The translations under genes and the position numbers were made by a program. From positions 62,001 through 126,000 of the forward strand of contig JABYQQ010000026.1 of NCBI GenBank assembly GCA_022605405.1: a DNA stretch of 64,000 nucleotides, written 5' to 3'. Origin of the DNA: Earliella scabrosa (lineage: Eukaryota > Basidiomycota > Agaricomycetes > Polyporales > Polyporaceae). Shown here one piece after another: positions 36,206 through 47,360 of this stretch. The first letter of the stretch is position 1, and the number at the start of each line of letters is the position of its first letter. Under the pieces are notes generated by a model. It ran no database searches, was not told where the DNA came from, and worked only from the letters and a program-made list of their open reading frames with translations.

Positions 36206-37116
36206 TCACCAGTGATTCGCTGAGTAGTTGTAGGGCGGTCCAGGGTAAGCAGTCCACTGCTGGCCCGTGTGCGTGAAGATCGGGTCGCTCGGGGCGCTGT
36301 ATGGCATCTGGGGAGAGGTCCAGGCGCCGGGACCAGGCGGAGGAGGAATGTACGAGCTGCTGAGCGCGCCGATGTCGAGAGGTTCCTGCTTCGGGAGACG
36401 GCGGTAGTCGCCAGGTTGTGCGTATATAAGCTGACCCTGGTATGCGGGGTTGAAGGTGGGGAAGGGAGGCATTGTCGCGGAGGAGGGGATCGGGTACGAG
36501 AGCAGTTGAGGGTCGATGGTGGCAGGGTCGGAGGAAGGAGTAGCGCCGAGCTCCCTGCATCGCGGAGGGGCGATATACTTCTCGTAGGGTTTCAGCTTCC
36601 CAGTTGAAGACGTGCCCTCGTGCTTGTCAGTCTTCGGGTTGTACTTGTGCACGTCCTTCTTGTGCTTCGTCAAGACGGACGAGCTTTGGCATCGGAACGT
36701 GCACGGCACGCTCTTGCCCTTGGCGTCCGTGAGCATCAGAGAGCACCCGTGAGGTTCGTCCGTGGTGCTATGAGAGCGCATGTCAGCTAGGAATGCCTTA
36801 AAGATGACGGCAACACTCACTGCCTTCGGACGTAGTGCTCGAGCACGTTGTACTTCTGCAGGTCCCCGAACCCGCAGGAAAGGCAGGTCCATTGACTGTC
36901 GTATGGTCGTTAGTACGAGGGTGTTGTATAGAGGATATGTCACATACAAGTCCTCCTTGTTCTGTGCGTGCTTCTTGTCGTGGCGGGACTTGTCTCCGCT
37001 GTACTTACCTCCGCATAGCTCGCAGACGAAAGACTGACGAAATGCATGAGTTTTCACGCTCAAGTTGAAGCGGCTCAAGCACGTACCTTATCATGCTTGC
37101 GGGTAGGGGCCATCAT
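36206..37116 (-). CDS. C2H2-like zinc-finger protein
   Basis: Four exons: 37116-37087, 37033-36948, 36895-36821 and 36767-36206, giving 250 residues. Splicing builds three Cys/His clusters in a row: CELC with HDKKH (residues about 14-32), CLSC with EHYVRRH (about 43-63) and a third CSLM/C/C with HKKDVH. The rest, about 150 residues, is Pro/Tyr-rich and disordered (YIPPPPGPG, YPGPPYNYS), typical of fungal transcription factors. DNA binding is inferred. The upstream region carries a cluster of CGCTTTG motifs that could be self-regulatory. Start could also be the second ATG at 37113. Confidence 0.75.
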
Positions 37117-39412
37117 TGAGGCTTATATCCACGGAATATGAAGAGGAGGCGGGCTCGGGAGGATGGAAGGGCGGTATGCTCAAGGGCGGGAGTGCTCGAC
37201 TTGTGTGTCGACGACGACAGACATGCTGGCCATCCTCGACGCACGCTAAATACGCTCAGAAAATCAAAGCGAGGGGAGGTGGACGCTTTGCCAGAATGCC
37301 ACACCCAGTGCGACGCTTTGCCCACCCACGCACTTGCGCAAAGCGGGCGGGTTTGACTATTACCATATTTGGGCGGTCCCCTCAAGCGAGACCACCGAGA
37401 GGCGCATCAATCCGAGATTCCGGGTGGCTCGCGCGACCCAAGTTGGAAGCTCTCCCGCCTTGATGCGCCTCTCCAAGTAGATCTGAGATGATCAGACATT
37501 TTTGTCTTGCGCTCGATGGCCGTTGTCTCCACCCAGTAAACAACTACCGTAGAGAGAGCGCGAGCAGCAGATGTTGTCGACCGAGGCTCGTAATTCCAGG
37601 CTTAGAGGCTCGGAAATTCGCAGCATCGCCGACATACCGAGCCCACAAAGCTTGCGGCGTGCGCTTTGACACTCGCACCTCACTCACCTGTGGCCCAGTG
37701 GCAACTTCCCCTTGGATTTTCGAGTATCTTGTGCACGGGTCGTTCCCGTATGATCTAATCGCACCGCATGAGTGTGTGATGGGTTGGTCGACGCTTTGAC
37801 GGCTCGCCGGGCGCGGGAAGTGTGCACGCCACTGGATACGCGAACACGAGGCGGGGGATGCTAGGCATCAGCGACGCTTTGCGGTAGACATGCAAACAAA
37901 CACTCACTTCGCGGGAGCCTCATTCTGGGCCACACCAAGATTTGTTTAGTTGCCGGATTCTCCTGACAGTGCGCAAATCTGCGTCCGTCAACGTTACCTC
38001 CGCCGATTGCCACAGACGAGTGGCGATCGACCGAGAGGGTGGCCCCGAAAGACACGCGTTGTCGGCACCGGAGTGGTCGCGGAGTGTATGTTATAGGGAG
38101 AAAGAAACCAGAGACGTGGCCGCGGAGCTGCGACGAGGATAGTGCGGGTCGCTGTGTCGTTGGACCAGGCACATAGCAAGCCAACTGGAGTATAAATGCG
38201 TTGTCCGCGGACATCCGGGGAGAGTGGCGTTGAGTAGCAATCCACATGAGGACCACAGTGAAGGGTGAGATGTGAGGTGACGAAACGATACGAGTTGGGG
38301 CTCAGTATCACTGCGCTTCACATATCACCGAGGGTATACGGGAGGGGTCGAAGTGACTCACCGGATTGGAAGCATAAAGCACGCATATCAACGGTAGACA
38401 ATCATGAGCGAAAGCACAAACTGCCAGGAGTAGGCCGGAGGGCGACGAGGGGGCGCATGAACTATGCGGTAGAACGGCAGTCGAGAGGAGACAAGAAACT
38501 CAACGAACGCAATACACCTACACCGTGACCGTGATACTAACCATTTCAACACAATGTCGAGATAGTGATTGAAAGGTTTCGCTCGAGACTTGTTGGAAGT
38601 CTGACGCTGACTGCGTGTTCTGCACAGCCAGGACGAAATTGCCAGGTGATACATTTTCGAACTGCGTTGTAGTAGTAAATCATTGAATGTGAATCATTGG
38701 ACCAGAACTGTGCACGGCTGCGTGGCTGACCAGAATCACCTGTCGCCGGAGCGATAAGCCCTTGGGGTAGATTTTCACGAGAGTATAGTTAGCTGACAGA
38801 GGAGCTGGATAGAACGGAACGAAGGACCCACGTAGACTTTTGCCTCGCGTAGGAACCGCGGCCGTGACAATGCCGACTAACTTCGCTTCCCCGAGTTGTG
38901 TAACTCTGACCCGAGCAGAGTCAGAACTACACAGCTTGCGATCTTGAGGGATATTACGGAACGCCATCCTACTTGGCCAGGGGCCGGTATCATGCTTGGT
39001 CGCATTTGCAAACCTGTAGCGGGAAGGAAGGTATGGTGCCGTCCTACGGAGCTGCAGTGCTGGCAAGTTCGAACTGCGGACAGCGGGTAGAGCGATGCGG
39101 TCTGAGAACGCGGAATAGCTAACACACGCACCGCTTAGAGTGACGGAAGACAGAAGTACAGAGTCCTTTGAATCCAGGTGTTGGCGACTACGTATGTATG
39201 GGTTCAAGTAGGTTCAAGTTGTAGCGTTCGGAAGCTTGCAGGACGTCGCACGGCAGTTGCCGGAGGGGACTTCGGCCCGGCGGCTCCCGGCAGTCCCACT
39301 CGATGCCTGCTGCGCTCTCCGAGTGGGTGTCTTGCTATACATTACGCTACAATAAGGCGGACATGATTCGACTAGGAGTACAACAGCCAATCCTCGTCTA
39401 CTTCGAGCCCAT
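37117..39412. other. Long intergenic region upstream of the zinc-finger gene
   Basis: About 2.3 kb without a supported gene between the zinc-finger gene's start and the 3' end of RPAP1. The first 800 bp hold the CGCTTTG cluster. A long upstream region is typical of regulated transcription factor genes. Confidence 0.5.
37265..37881. promoter_or_regulatory. Cluster of seven CGCTTTG motifs
   Basis: CGCTTTG occurs at 37284-37290, 37314-37320, 37662-37668, 37792-37798 and 37875-37881 on the plus strand, and its complement at 37265-37271 and 37339-37345. Four are extended to GACGCTTTG. Seven copies of a 7-mer in about 620 bp is far more than chance, suggesting binding sites for a regulator of the zinc-finger gene. 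The factor is unknown. Confidence 0.5.
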
Positions 39413-42400
39413 CTAAGTCGTTTCTAACAGCGTCTTCAACCGCTCCCTCACGTCGTCCCCACACTTCCCTGCAAACTCGAGTCTAGCCTCCCTCCAGCTC
39501 CCCAGCTGCTCGAAGCACGCAGGCGGCAGGAGGATTGTCCCTTCCCTGTTCTGCCGATACAGCACAACATCTCTCACCGCGTCGAACCCGCCCTGATCCA
39601 CAAGGGCGCGCAGCAGCTTCGTCGCCCTTTCCTCCCCATCCGAGCCGAGGTCCGACCAAATCCTGCACGCGAGGTGGTGCACAGCGACGAGTCGCACAAA
39701 GCCCTCCAGCGGGTCCTTGACGAGCGCCCGGAGGTACGCTCCAACGACCTCTGCGTCCGTCTCAACCGGCCAGAGGTACTCCGCGATGCTGCCCGTAACG
39801 ACGTCCGCGGGGGCGGTGCGGACGGTGCGCATGACGTGGTTGTAGTCCGCCCAAAGATACTTGCGGTAGTCGGCCGGGTAGCGCATGGAGAGCGGCGGGA
39901 GGAGGAGGCGCGCGAAGAGCGGGTGGGCGAACGAGACTGCGTCGTAGAGCGCGACAAAGTCTGTGTACCATTGGTAGAACGGCACGCCCGCGCCGAGGAA
40001 GCGCTTCGCGACGACGTCGATGCTGTCGGCGCTGTGGATCGAGGGCGGGGGAGTGCGGAGCGTCTTGGGGGACGCGGACGCGGAGACGGGCAAGAGGAGG
40101 TCCGTGATGAGCCGTTCGACTGCGCTGTCGCGGAACACTTCCTCGGACGAGTCGGTCTGCTGCTGCCCGTGCTCAAGCATGAAGACCTTCATGCACCCGA
40201 ACGCGACCTCCTCGCGGCTCATGAGGAAGTTGCTGAGCTGGTGGTATCGTAGGACCTCCTGGCTGACCCGGACGAAGAGTAGCGTTGCGCGCACGACTTC
40301 CGCTTCGGATGCGTTCCAGGAGGAGGGGAGCTCCTTGAACACCTCCGACTCTCCTGACCGGAGCAGGTGATCAAGTGGACAGAAGACCCAGTCCTTCGTC
40401 AGCGGTAGCGGCTGTTCTCGTTTGTCGTTTGGCTGAAGGGAAGACAGAGGCGGAAGGCGCTGGGTCGTCGAGGTCGCGATAGATCGTGGGGTCATCCACG
40501 TCGGACCGACGCGGAGGTCGTTCTTGGGCCGTATCGAATGGGTCAAGAACGGGATGATGACATCCATCCCGCCTTTCTCCCAGACATCCTCGGGAACAGA
40601 CCAGCCCCGAGCGCGGAGGAAGTCTGCAGTGGTGATCTCCGCCACCTCTCTTATCGCGTTCTGAGCGACCTCTTCGTCTCCGGGGAAGAGGCGGCATAGG
40701 ATCGCGAACGACTGTGCCATCCAGAGATCGGGAGCGGTCCCCGGCACCTTTCGTGAGAGGAGCAAGTAGCTGGACAACAGCGTTGATAGCGGCCGGCAGA
40801 ACACATGTCCATACGAAATCGACTCGGGCGTGTAGAGGGACGTCCACAGCGGATGCGTTGTGATCGTGGCGCACAGGTTGGAGATGTCTGCAAAGGGCAG
40901 TTGGAAGGGCGGCGAGTCCGGGATGTCTCTGGAAGAGCCGGGAGTGCATGCAAGGAAGAGGCGGATGGCCGCGGCGAGTGTGTTGGTATGTTTCCCAAGT
41001 TCGCGAAGAGCGGGGACGTCGGAAGGGAGGATGGCTTGCCGCATGCCCGCGCTAAGCCTGCCTACCCTGTCTCTCGCCCCTCTCAGCGCAGCTTCCACCA
41101 CGCGTTTCTCCGTGCCATTCGTGAACCGCTCCTTGACGGCTGCTAGGACGGCAGCACAGTCGTCCTCCCCACCACGAATGCCGTTGACCTTCGCGCCCTC
41201 CAGGTACGCAGAGACTGCGTTCCAGAGATCTGCCCACGTTTCCTCATCCGAGTCGTATAGCTGCCCACGCAGTTCAAGTACGTCCTCGATCCATCCCCAT
41301 CCAACCACCTGACTCCATAGGATGTCGTGGCTGGGCGTCGTACGATGCGGGTCGCGCGCACACACCATCCATGCCTCCAGCACGCGTAGCCACGACCGTC
41401 GGATCTGGGGAGTTTGGCACTGGGCTGAGCGCACGTAGCGGTTCAGCTGCATGAAGTGCTCTTGGGCCGTGGTCGCGACGTGCGCGTACAGCCCGTAGGA
41501 CGCAAGCACGGTATACAGCTCCAGGGTTGCGGCGAGGAGCTGCTTGGCAAGTGCGATGGGGAAGGGAGATGCAGAGGGGAGTGTGATAACGAAGCGGAGG
41601 AGGGAGTCGGCAGGGTCGACAAGTGCGGCGGCGTTCTCGCGGGAGGAGCTGGCGATGACGCGGAGGAAGTGCAGAGCGAGCGGTGTGGGTTTCGGGGTCT
41701 CATCGGAAGGCGGGATTGGGGTGAGGAGGAATCTCTGCAGGACGTTCGCGATCAGTCCTTTGGTGTTGACGATGGTTGTAGCTGTATTGTTGGAATGCTG
41801 GGCCAATCGGTGGAGAACTGCGAGGAGCTGGGACAGCGTTTCTGGAGGATGATCGCCTGCGCCAAGAGCGTTCACAATCTGGGGAAGGACGTAGTCAAGC
41901 GGCAGGGAAGAGAGAGCTTCGCCACGGTCCAGGCCAACGAGCTCGACTCCATCCAGAGCATGGACCTCGTCCCACTGAGCTGTACACTCCCATAAGAGCT
42001 CGATGGCTCGCGCACCGACGCTAGCGCGCTCTGCCATGGCTTCCACTGCGGCAGCGAGCATACGCTTCCTCAATGCCACCTCCTGTCCAGCAAGTTCGGG
42101 AATGCCGTGCTTGCTGTCAACGGACGTCCTCGCGAGCTTGTGGGCTATCTTAGCGAGCATGCCGAGCATCGAGGCGCGTTGGGCGGGAACAGTCGAGCGT
42201 GACAGCAGGAAGATGTCCTCAAGAGTGTAGCCGGCGCTCGAACCCTCGGCGTGATGGTGAAGACCGAGATGGGTTGGGAGAGTAGCGGAAAGCCGGGTAG
42301 GGATAGGGTTGCCATTCAGGTCAAATCGGATTGTAGGAGTTGACGGTTCTGCTTCAGACTCATCGTCGACAGTACCTTGGATCCATTCCAGAGACGGATC

Positions 42401-43345
42401 GTTGGCGGGGGCAGTGGGGAAGAAGCGTCTCCGGATATCCTCCGGAGTGCCTTCTTCGATGTCGGCAACTGTAGATGTCTCGCCGCTGGGTTGCTCGTCG
42501 GCATCTGTAGCAGAGGGCGGAGCGGAGCGGCGCGATGTTGACGGTTTCCACTCTCCTAGTGAAATCGCCGAACTATCGTTGTCTGATGGCGGAGGCAAAG
42601 CGAGAGCTCTCTTGCGCGGTGAAGGAGGTGCAGATTCATACACGTGTATATCGTCTGGCGTAAGCTCTGCGAAGCGTATCTTGCGGTCTGCACGACTGGG
42701 AGGCCGCGTGCTGCTTGCGGAGGTTGGCAGAGGAGATGGTGGTTGGCCAAGTACGCTCGCTATATCAGCGGTCACACATAGCTTTATTACACACGAACGT
42801 ATGTACATACTGAATGATCTTCTCTCACCGAGACGAGAGCGAGAGGGAGAATCCGGAGTAGATGGTCTCGCGCGAACCTCTTCAGCTACATTCGTGGGCG
42901 GTGGAGAGCTTGAGGTCGACCTCGGCGTACCAGGCTGCCCATTAACCTCTGCCTTGGATTCCCTCGCTGCCCGCGCTCTCTTCAGTACCTCGGCTATGTT
43001 GGGCCCAAACCTCTCGACAATCTCCGCACGCTCCTGCTCTCTCTCCTCCTCCGCCATCGCCTCAACGCGACGGCGGTTGTCCTCCTCAACTTGTGCGCGC
43101 CATCCTTCTGCAGTATCGACCGCAGGGGATTCCGTAGACTCTTGTTTCCGTGGAACGGGCGAAGACTGCACAGTGGGCACTTCACGCACTCTTTTCTGCG
43201 CACCACTCCGTGCGCGCGCAAAAGCGCTTTGCGATCGATGCTGAACAGCGGGAAAGCCGTTCCGTGTCGCTGCTTGAGATGGTGATGAGGGCTTTGAAAC
43301 GGGTTTGCGCTCCAGGATCGAGCCTACAAGGGAAGACTGAGACAT
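39413..43345 (-). CDS. RPAP1: RNA polymerase II-associated protein 1 (RPAP1/Rba50 family)
   Basis: Two exons, 43345-42811 and 42759-39413, give 1293 residues. The 51-nt intron (42760-42810; GTATGT...CTGATATAG) is a multiple of three and open, so it would be missed by ORF reading. The RPAP1 N-terminal block is at residues about 80-125 (WRAQVEEDNRRRVEAM, IVERFGPNI, LKRARAA). The RPAP1 C-terminal block is at about 320-390 (IRFDLNGNPIP, LPTHLGLHHHAEG, GYTLEDIFLLSRSTVPAQR). The remainder is helical-repeat-like. RPAP1 helps assemble RNA polymerase II in the cytoplasm and its nuclear import. Divergent from the PRMT3 gene. Confidence 0.93.
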   Translation of the reverse strand: MSQSSLVGSILERKPVSKPSSPSQAATRNGFPAVQHRSQSAFARARSGAQKRVREVPTVQSSPVPRKQESTESPAVDTAEGWRAQVEEDNRRRVEAMAEEEREQERAEIVERFGPNIAEVLKRARAARESKAEVNGQPGTPRSTSSSPPPTNVAEEVRARPSTPDSPSRSRLGERRSFSMYIRSCVIKLCVTADIASVLGQPPSPLPTSASSTRPPSRADRKIRFAELTPDDIHVYESAPPSPRKRALALPPPSDNDSSAISLGEWKPSTSRRSAPPSATDADEQPSGETSTVADIEEGTPEDIRRRFFPTAPANDPSLEWIQGTVDDESEAEPSTPTIRFDLNGNPIPTRLSATLPTHLGLHHHAEGSSAGYTLEDIFLLSRSTVPAQRASMLGMLAKIAHKLARTSVDSKHGIPELAGQEVALRKRMLAAAVEAMAERASVGARAIELLWECTAQWDEVHALDGVELVGLDRGEALSSLPLDYVLPQIVNALGAGDHPPETLSQLLAVLHRLAQHSNNTATTIVNTKGLIANVLQRFLLTPIPPSDETPKPTPLALHFLRVIASSSRENAAALVDPADSLLRFVITLPSASPFPIALAKQLLAATLELYTVLASYGLYAHVATTAQEHFMQLNRYVRSAQCQTPQIRRSWLRVLEAWMVCARDPHRTTPSHDILWSQVVGWGWIEDVLELRGQLYDSDEETWADLWNAVSAYLEGAKVNGIRGGEDDCAAVLAAVKERFTNGTEKRVVEAALRGARDRVGRLSAGMRQAILPSDVPALRELGKHTNTLAAAIRLFLACTPGSSRDIPDSPPFQLPFADISNLCATITTHPLWTSLYTPESISYGHVFCRPLSTLLSSYLLLSRKVPGTAPDLWMAQSFAILCRLFPGDEEVAQNAIREVAEITTADFLRARGWSVPEDVWEKGGMDVIIPFLTHSIRPKNDLRVGPTWMTPRSIATSTTQRLPPLSSLQPNDKREQPLPLTKDWVFCPLDHLLRSGESEVFKELPSSWNASEAEVVRATLLFVRVSQEVLRYHQLSNFLMSREEVAFGCMKVFMLEHGQQQTDSSEEVFRDSAVERLITDLLLPVSASASPKTLRTPPPSIHSADSIDVVAKRFLGAGVPFYQWYTDFVALYDAVSFAHPLFARLLLPPLSMRYPADYRKYLWADYNHVMRTVRTAPADVVTGSIAEYLWPVETDAEVVGAYLRALVKDPLEGFVRLVAVHHLACRIWSDLGSDGEERATKLLRALVDQGGFDAVRDVVLYRQNREGTILLPPACFEQLGSWREARLEFAGKCGDDVRERLKTLLETT

Positions 43346-43778
43346 GTTGATGTTGATTGCGGGTTCATTGGGTTCCGCAGGACCAGAGGTTGTTCAATGA
43401 CAGTCAACGCAGCCAGAAAAACACAGATGGAGAGGAATCCGAAGGGAATACTCGTGTCGTGAGCTGGAGCGAGAATGGACAAGAGCGTAGCAGAAGTTCA
43501 GAGTTGTTGACGCCACATAGGGCTGTTTCCGACCCCGACACTTCTCCGACAGGCGGAGTGCACGCTATGAGCGTTACAGGTCAAACTCCGCTGATCGCTC
43601 CGATCATTCTTGAATCTTCTTCAACGCCAGAAGACGTCCACAACCAAACTCTCCCTTGAAGAAGTCAGCACATAGTCTGCGTTGAGACTGGCCGCATAAC
43701 GTTCTGCACAACATAGACGGTGTGTGGTTGTTCTCCACATCCCGCGGTGATCTCGCTCAAATTCCCCTAGATCTCCCG
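43346..43778. promoter_or_regulatory. Shared divergent promoter of RPAP1 and PRMT3 genes
   Basis: The two start codons are 433 bp apart on opposite strands. No TATA box seen. Both encode conserved factors of gene expression, so co-regulation is plausible; this is inference from spacing. Confidence 0.5.
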
Positions 43779-45969
43779 ATGGCGCTGAGATTGACCGGTT
43801 CTCACATCATCGAGCCAGAACACCCCTCAGATCCCGAACATCGCGAAGATCACCCAGAAGAGTCCAGCTCAGATGAAGAAGACGAAGAAGATCTGACCTG
43901 GGACGACTGGGTCTCCGACTCTCTCGCAAAGCGCCCATGCAAGTCTCTCTTTGAGAACCGAACGTTCGACACGGTTCAGGAGGCCTTGTTGAATGACGAA
44001 AGAAACCACGGATTCAGCTTGAAGGCGATCACTGCCCGGCTGGGTAAGCACGACACAGCAATGCATACTTTGACGCTGATACACAGGGTACAACAGGTCT
44101 AGACCCATATAAACGTATTCGCCTCATTAATTGGATACGCAAAGAGGTATGGGCGCAGTTTCGATCTGTGTTCAATCGTCTGACTCGTTCATCTTAGCAT
44201 CCATCCTCGTCAGAGGTCGCTGCATTGGCCGGATCCGAGGCCTTTTTCACGTCAGATGAGTACCTCAAGCCGAGTCTGGAGGACGATCCGTTGCTTCGTC
44301 AGTTTCATTCTGACCCCTATGATACGAGTGCGCTCATCCCATGTCGCGCAGAGATCGAGCCGGATGGTTGGTCAGACTCTGACGAGGATGACGAACCTGC
44401 AAAATCTGATGCACCGAAGGACCTCGCAACAGCTACAAGGCGCATCCAGGCGCTCCAGCAGAAGCTCGAGCAGGCCAAGCAAGATCTCGTGTACTACCGC
44501 CAATTTGTTAGCCAGCGCCTCGACCTTGCTGGGTTGACGGAGGAACTCAAGAAGTCGGAAGCGTCATCGTCGACGACTCACGTAGCCGTCCCTCTGCGAG
44601 ATGACGACTCGCACTACTTCCAGAGCTACGCGGAAAACGGTGGGTAGCTCATCTGTGGTTGTGTTAAGGACACGATTTACTGATCGGAATCCTTGGTGCA
44701 GACATCCATTCGGTTATGATCAACGACAAGGTCCGCACCGCGACTTACGCCAAGTTCATCCTCTCAAACCCCGAGGTCTTCAGAGACGCCATCGTCATGG
44801 ACGTCGGCTGCGGGACCGGCATCCTGTCTCTCTTCGCTGCCAAGGCCGGCGCCAAACGTGTGTTCGCCATCGACGCGAGCGACATCGCTGAGAAAGCCAA
44901 GCAGATTGTCACAGCCAATGAATTGGACAATGTCATCACGTACGTCGATCCGATTTTGCCAAGTAACCTCAATTACTGATTGCAATGGTTATTCAGCGTC
45001 ATCCGCGGGAAAGTCGAGGATATCACGCTCCCCGAGGGATTCGAGAAAGTCGACATCATCGTCTCCGAATGGATGGGCTATGCTCTGCTGTATGAGTCCA
45101 TGCTGGATTCTGTCCTACACGCTCGGGACCGTTTCCTGCGTGAGAGCGGCGTCATGGCGCCCAGCCAAGCCCAAATGAAGTTTGCTCTGTGCGAGGCCGG
45201 AGAGCTCTTCAAGGATCGCATCGGGTTCTGGAACGACGTCTACGGTGAGCACGACCGATACCCCCTCCTGACACTTTCCATCCAGCTCACGATCCCACAG
45301 GCTTCGACCTCTCCGCAATGGCAACCGGCGTGTACGATGAGGCCGTTGTGGACGTCGTCGGCCCCGAGACCGTTGTCAGTGAGCCTGTGACGATTAAGGA
45401 CCTCTACCTCGGGACGATCACCCCAAAGGAGCTCGACTTCTCCTCGCCCTTCACGCTCGTCTCGACCTCGGACCGGCGCATCAAGGTGCACGCGTTCGTG
45501 CTCTACTTCGACACCTTCTTCACGCACACCGGCGAGCCCATCCCGCCCGACACGGACGTGTACATCGTACAGGACGGCGACCCGGTCCTCGCAGAAGTGT
45601 GGCCGCTCGGCGGGCGGCCGTACCAGGCGCGGCGGATGAGCTCGGCCGACCCGCTCAAGACCAAGGGCCGCCCGAAGGTCACGAGCTTCAGCACGGGCCC
45701 GGCGTCGGTGCCCACGCACTGGAAACAGACCGTGTTCTTCTTGCGCGAGCCGATCAGCGTTGCGGGAGGTAAGCATCCTGGAGTTCTGTGGTTGATGTGT
45801 CGCTGACGGCTTGCGGTGTGGTTTAGGTACGGTCGTCGAGGGCACGTTCAAGTGCAAGAAGAGCCCGGACAACTCGCGCGAGCTGGACGTCGAGATCCAT
45901 TATACCGTCAAGGAACCGGAAGACGCCGCGCCGGGCGACGTGTTCGTCCAGATCTACAAGGTGCGGTAG
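43779..45969 (+). CDS. PRMT3: Protein arginine N-methyltransferase 3 (PRMT3 type)
   Basis: Seven exons: 43779-44043, 44097-44146, 44198-44639, 44702-44939, 44997-45244, 45301-45768 and 45827-45969, giving 617 residues. Layout: acidic N-terminus, a WDDW block with a PRMT3-type finger region (residues about 45-105), a coiled coil (about 205-230), then the methyltransferase core. SAM-binding motif [20 protein letters not shown] is at about 284; the double-Glu loop [12 protein letters not shown] has Glu 356 and Glu 365; the THW loop is at 553-555. PRMT3 makes asymmetric dimethylarginine and, in yeasts and animals, modifies ribosomal protein S2. The finger keeps only one Cys of the usual CxxC. About 38 extra residues precede the THW loop. 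Confidence 0.93.
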
Positions 45970-46921
45970 TGCGCACGGGCCTCGCAGGGCAGAGATGTAG
46001 GGGAGTGGTGCGTCAATCCTCGCTTGCTCTCTTTTGGTTCGCACACTAACCAATAACCCTCCACGCACCATCAGGGAGAAGATTATCTAAGGCTGTATGT
46101 TACACCTGACGTTGCGCGGTATCTATCAAAAGCACCGCCCCTATCCCACCCGATTGCTAGGGTAGACCGAGGCCAGAGGTGCGTCTTCCAGCCCCTCGCG
46201 ACGTGCTTTGTTCTCGGAAAGGAATACGATAGAGTCGAGTCATCGAGGCTGTGAATTGAGATGTGTCGTCCAGTCTCTCACGTCTCACCCCATCAAACCC
46301 ACCGTCGTCGGGCATTGACTCATGTGAACATATCCTTCGATGCTTCCATGTAAGGCACCTTTCCCACCGCATCGCGGTGATAGCTCGTCACAGTCGCCAG
46401 GTTGTCCGTATCGTGCGGGTGATTGGATCCGCTTCAACCCGTAGGCTTTGGTGCTCTCAACCCAGAGTGCGGACGGTGGCGATGCGGTGGGGGCGCACTG
46501 TCTCACGACCCGTCTCCGCCGTCCGTGCAATGGGTGGTGGGGAGGCAGCTACGAAAAATAGCTGCTCCGCCGGCGGTCGTCGGCATCGTTCTCCTTGTGT
46601 TTTGCCTGCACCGCGTCGGAGGTTTACGTACAGAGTCATCGTGCTAGGACCCAGGAGAAGTCCCAACCGAGAAAGCACACTCAGCCGCTCTACTCTGAGT
46701 CTCAGACGAAGAATGGAGTTGGGGAGGCGATGAGACGGTGCAGTACATGCCATACACGATTCTAGACCTGGGATATGTGGATTCTGGCCCTCCTGAGACC
46801 GGGTCTCGCATTGTCCTGGAGCCGTCCACGACGATCCCTCCGGGTCAGCCTCGTTAACCGTCTGAAACTAGCAGGGGACGTACACAGCATGGGGAGGCAG
46901 CTCTGTGTACCTGAGACCCGA
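45970..46921. other. Intergenic, convergent
   Basis: About 950 bp between the convergent PRMT3 and 128-residue protein genes. No gene or repeat seen. Confidence 0.45.
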
Positions 46922-47360
46922 CTATTTAGTTGACGCACCCTGCCCGTCGGTGGATGTGTTCGTGTTCAGGGAGGACGCGACGGGGGTGGCCCCGCTCCGA
47001 TCCTTCTTGGATTTCTCCTTTTTGTCTTTCTTTGAGTCCTTGGACGTCTTGGTTATCTTAGCCTTCGTTGGGACATGTCCTCCCCAGCCGTAGGACGACG
47101 AGAGAGCCGCAAACGCGCTCTCGTAGTCCTTCGCTGGGGCCGGAGGGGCTCGGGGAGTGGCGGTGGGGGCGTTGGAGGAGGACGATTGAGCCTTGGGGGA
47201 CGCGGCAGACTATCGTGGCTCATGGGTGTAGGACATCGTGGGACGTGTTGGACTCACGTACGCTCGAGATGAGGTCGGTGGTGGACGCTGTTGGAGTGAG
47301 GGTCTCGTCGGTGGTGGTGGAGAGAGAGACGAGGGAGGAGCAAGGGCTGGGGTGCGACAT
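46922..47360 (-). CDS. Uncharacterised 128-residue protein with YGWGG motif
   Basis: Two exons, 47360-47262 and 47209-46922, joined over a 52-nt intron (GTACGT...ACGATAG), give 128 residues. The N-terminus is Ser/Thr-rich; the centre is DYESAFAALSSSYGWGGHVP, which looks like a conserved motif; a lysine-rich stretch follows (KDSKKDKKEKSKKDR) and then a Ser/Thr tail. The second exon lacks its own start codon and is split from the ATG exon, so it would be easy to miss. No known domain. The basic stretch suggests nucleolar or nucleic-acid contact, but this is a guess. Confidence 0.6.

Noticed and set aside
42309..43244. 311-codon plus-strand frame opposite RPAP1
   Set aside because: Antisense shadow of the RPAP1 N-terminal region; low-complexity translation with no family features.
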